Assembly: GCA_050305935.1 (NCBI GenBank)
Contig: JBNLGG010000003.1
Span: 88,521-152,520 of the forward strand
Direction: 5' to 3'
DNA: 64,000 bases
From: CAJXNP01 sp050305935
GTDB taxonomy: Bacteria; Bacteroidota; Bacteroidia; Cytophagales; Cyclobacteriaceae
A model generated the notes under the pieces. That model was given only the letters and a program-made list of their open reading frames with translations. It was not told the DNA's origin and did not search any database. Each line of letters begins with the position of its first letter. Position 1 is the first letter of the stretch. The translations under genes were made by a program, and so were the position numbers. Below are positions 63,392-64,000 of this stretch, one piece after another.

Positions 63392-64000
63392 ATGAAACTG
63401 CTAACAAACTTTTTAACATTATCCTTTCTTTTTGTTACGAGTATTTCACTTGCCCAGGTGAGCATTACTCAAGGTAACCCAAATTCAAGTCAATGTGTAG
63501 GCGGTTCGACAATTACGCTGGATGATATAATCATCACGGAGACGGCCGCTGCCGACTTTAGTGCCGGGTCCTACTCATTTGACCTCATCCTTCCCGGGGA
63601 ATTTGAATATGTTTTACCAGGGAGTACTTTGGCGTCCAGTTCTGGAACAGATATAACAATTATTTCGGATGGATTTGTAAACACAAACACTTATCGCATC
63701 AATATTACAGTTTCCGCAACAGCCTTCCTCGGAGATCAAATAACGATTTCCGGGTTAGGAGTAATTGCCATCGGACCATCTTCTTTAAGTGACATAACTT
63801 TTCAGGATTTAGGGCCAAATATTAATGGATTAAATGCAGCCATTGCCTCTGATTTGGGAAGTACAACTCCACCCTCAGCACCAACGGTAACCTTTACGAC
63901 ACCGACGATCTGTGTGGGTGGGACATTGACAGCACCGACGACTTCAGGGACGAGCCTTCAGTGGTACAGTGATGTAACGCTGAGCACGCCGATAGCGACG
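63392..64000 (+). CDS. Secreted protein with CHU_C-type Ig-like domain (3' end outside window)
   Basis: The frame starts at ATG 63392 and is still open at the window edge (203 residues visible). It has a signal peptide (KLLTNFLTLSFLFVTSISLA, then Q). A Ser/Thr/Gly-rich strand region follows, and from residue about 163 a typical Ig_7/CHU_C-associated Ig-like domain begins (PTVTFTTPTICVGGTLTAPT, then LQWYSDV). Such domains usually occur as long tandem arrays in very large surface proteins of Bacteroidota, often with a type B T9SS sorting domain at the end. It is 23 bases after the lipoprotein gene and may be the outermost part of the complex. Confidence 0.8.
   Translation, partial: MKLLTNFLTLSFLFVTSISLAQVSITQGNPNSSQCVGGSTITLDDIIITETAAADFSAGSYSFDLILPGEFEYVLPGSTLASSSGTDITIISDGFVNTNTYRINITVSATAFLGDQITISGLGVIAIGPSSLSDITFQDLGPNINGLNAAIASDLGSTTPPSAPTVTFTTPTICVGGTLTAPTTSGTSLQWYSDVTLSTPIAT

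Overview
The window comes from a member of the Bacteroidota, most probably the Cytophagales or a close relative. The evidence is low to moderate GC, secreted proteins with T9SS-type C-terminal sorting domains, a CHU_C-type Ig-like domain, few clear Shine-Dalgarno sequences, candidate -33/-7 promoters of the TTG / TAnnTTTG type, and a DnaG primase without the usual zinc ligands. No rRNA genes, CRISPR array or prophage were seen.

1-23833 is an envelope polysaccharide region. It holds four GT4 glycosyltransferases, a Wzx-type flippase, a Wzy/ligase-type membrane protein, a Wzc-type tyrosine autokinase, an initiating undecaprenyl-phosphate sugar transferase, a Gfo/Idh/MocA oxidoreductase, a TIM-barrel-like protein and a heparin-lyase-like lipoprotein. 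Embedded in it is an operon DUF4956 - CotH/beta-helix - VTC-type polyphosphate polymerase, with a second CotH/beta-helix paralog nearby. An NAD-dependent epimerase-type gene closes the region.

23966-27600 is a small accessory patch: an SRAP (YedK/HMCES) gene, a membrane-anchored unknown, and a REP-associated tyrosine transposase (RAYT) with REP-like hairpins on both sides. A second, internally deleted copy keeps only the hairpins and the transposase tail. A tRNA-Cys gene with its own terminator follows.

27911-47365 is mostly housekeeping: rpsA, a possible 42-residue gene with a terminator, dnaG, mrp, a NifU-like gene, an M43 metalloprotease, ddl, a PASTA protein, a T9SS cargo protein, fabH, an XRE regulator of the RamB/ScfR type, a D-2-hydroxyacid dehydrogenase, a serine-hydrolase-fold lipoprotein that seems to have lost its catalytic motif, and an FGGY sugar kinase. 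47366-50690 is an ECF sigma factor operon with a membrane anti-sigma-like protein, a DUF4097-like protein and two outer-membrane barrel-like proteins. A DUF4136 lipoprotein follows.

51485-64000 is the most unusual part. Seven consecutive plus-strand genes encode a triple TIR-like/DUF4062-like protein, a transporter-HEAT-degenerate CNB fusion, a second triple TIR-like protein, an nSTAND1-type NTPase with a transmembrane segment, coiled coil and WD40 repeats, an outer-membrane barrel, a beta-propeller-like lipoprotein and the start of a secreted CHU_C-type protein. I read the last five as a candidate trans-envelope sensing or defence system: surface protein and barrel outside, WD40 in the periplasm, STAND NTPase and TIR-like proteins in the cytoplasm. 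This is inference from domain order, topology and gene spacing.
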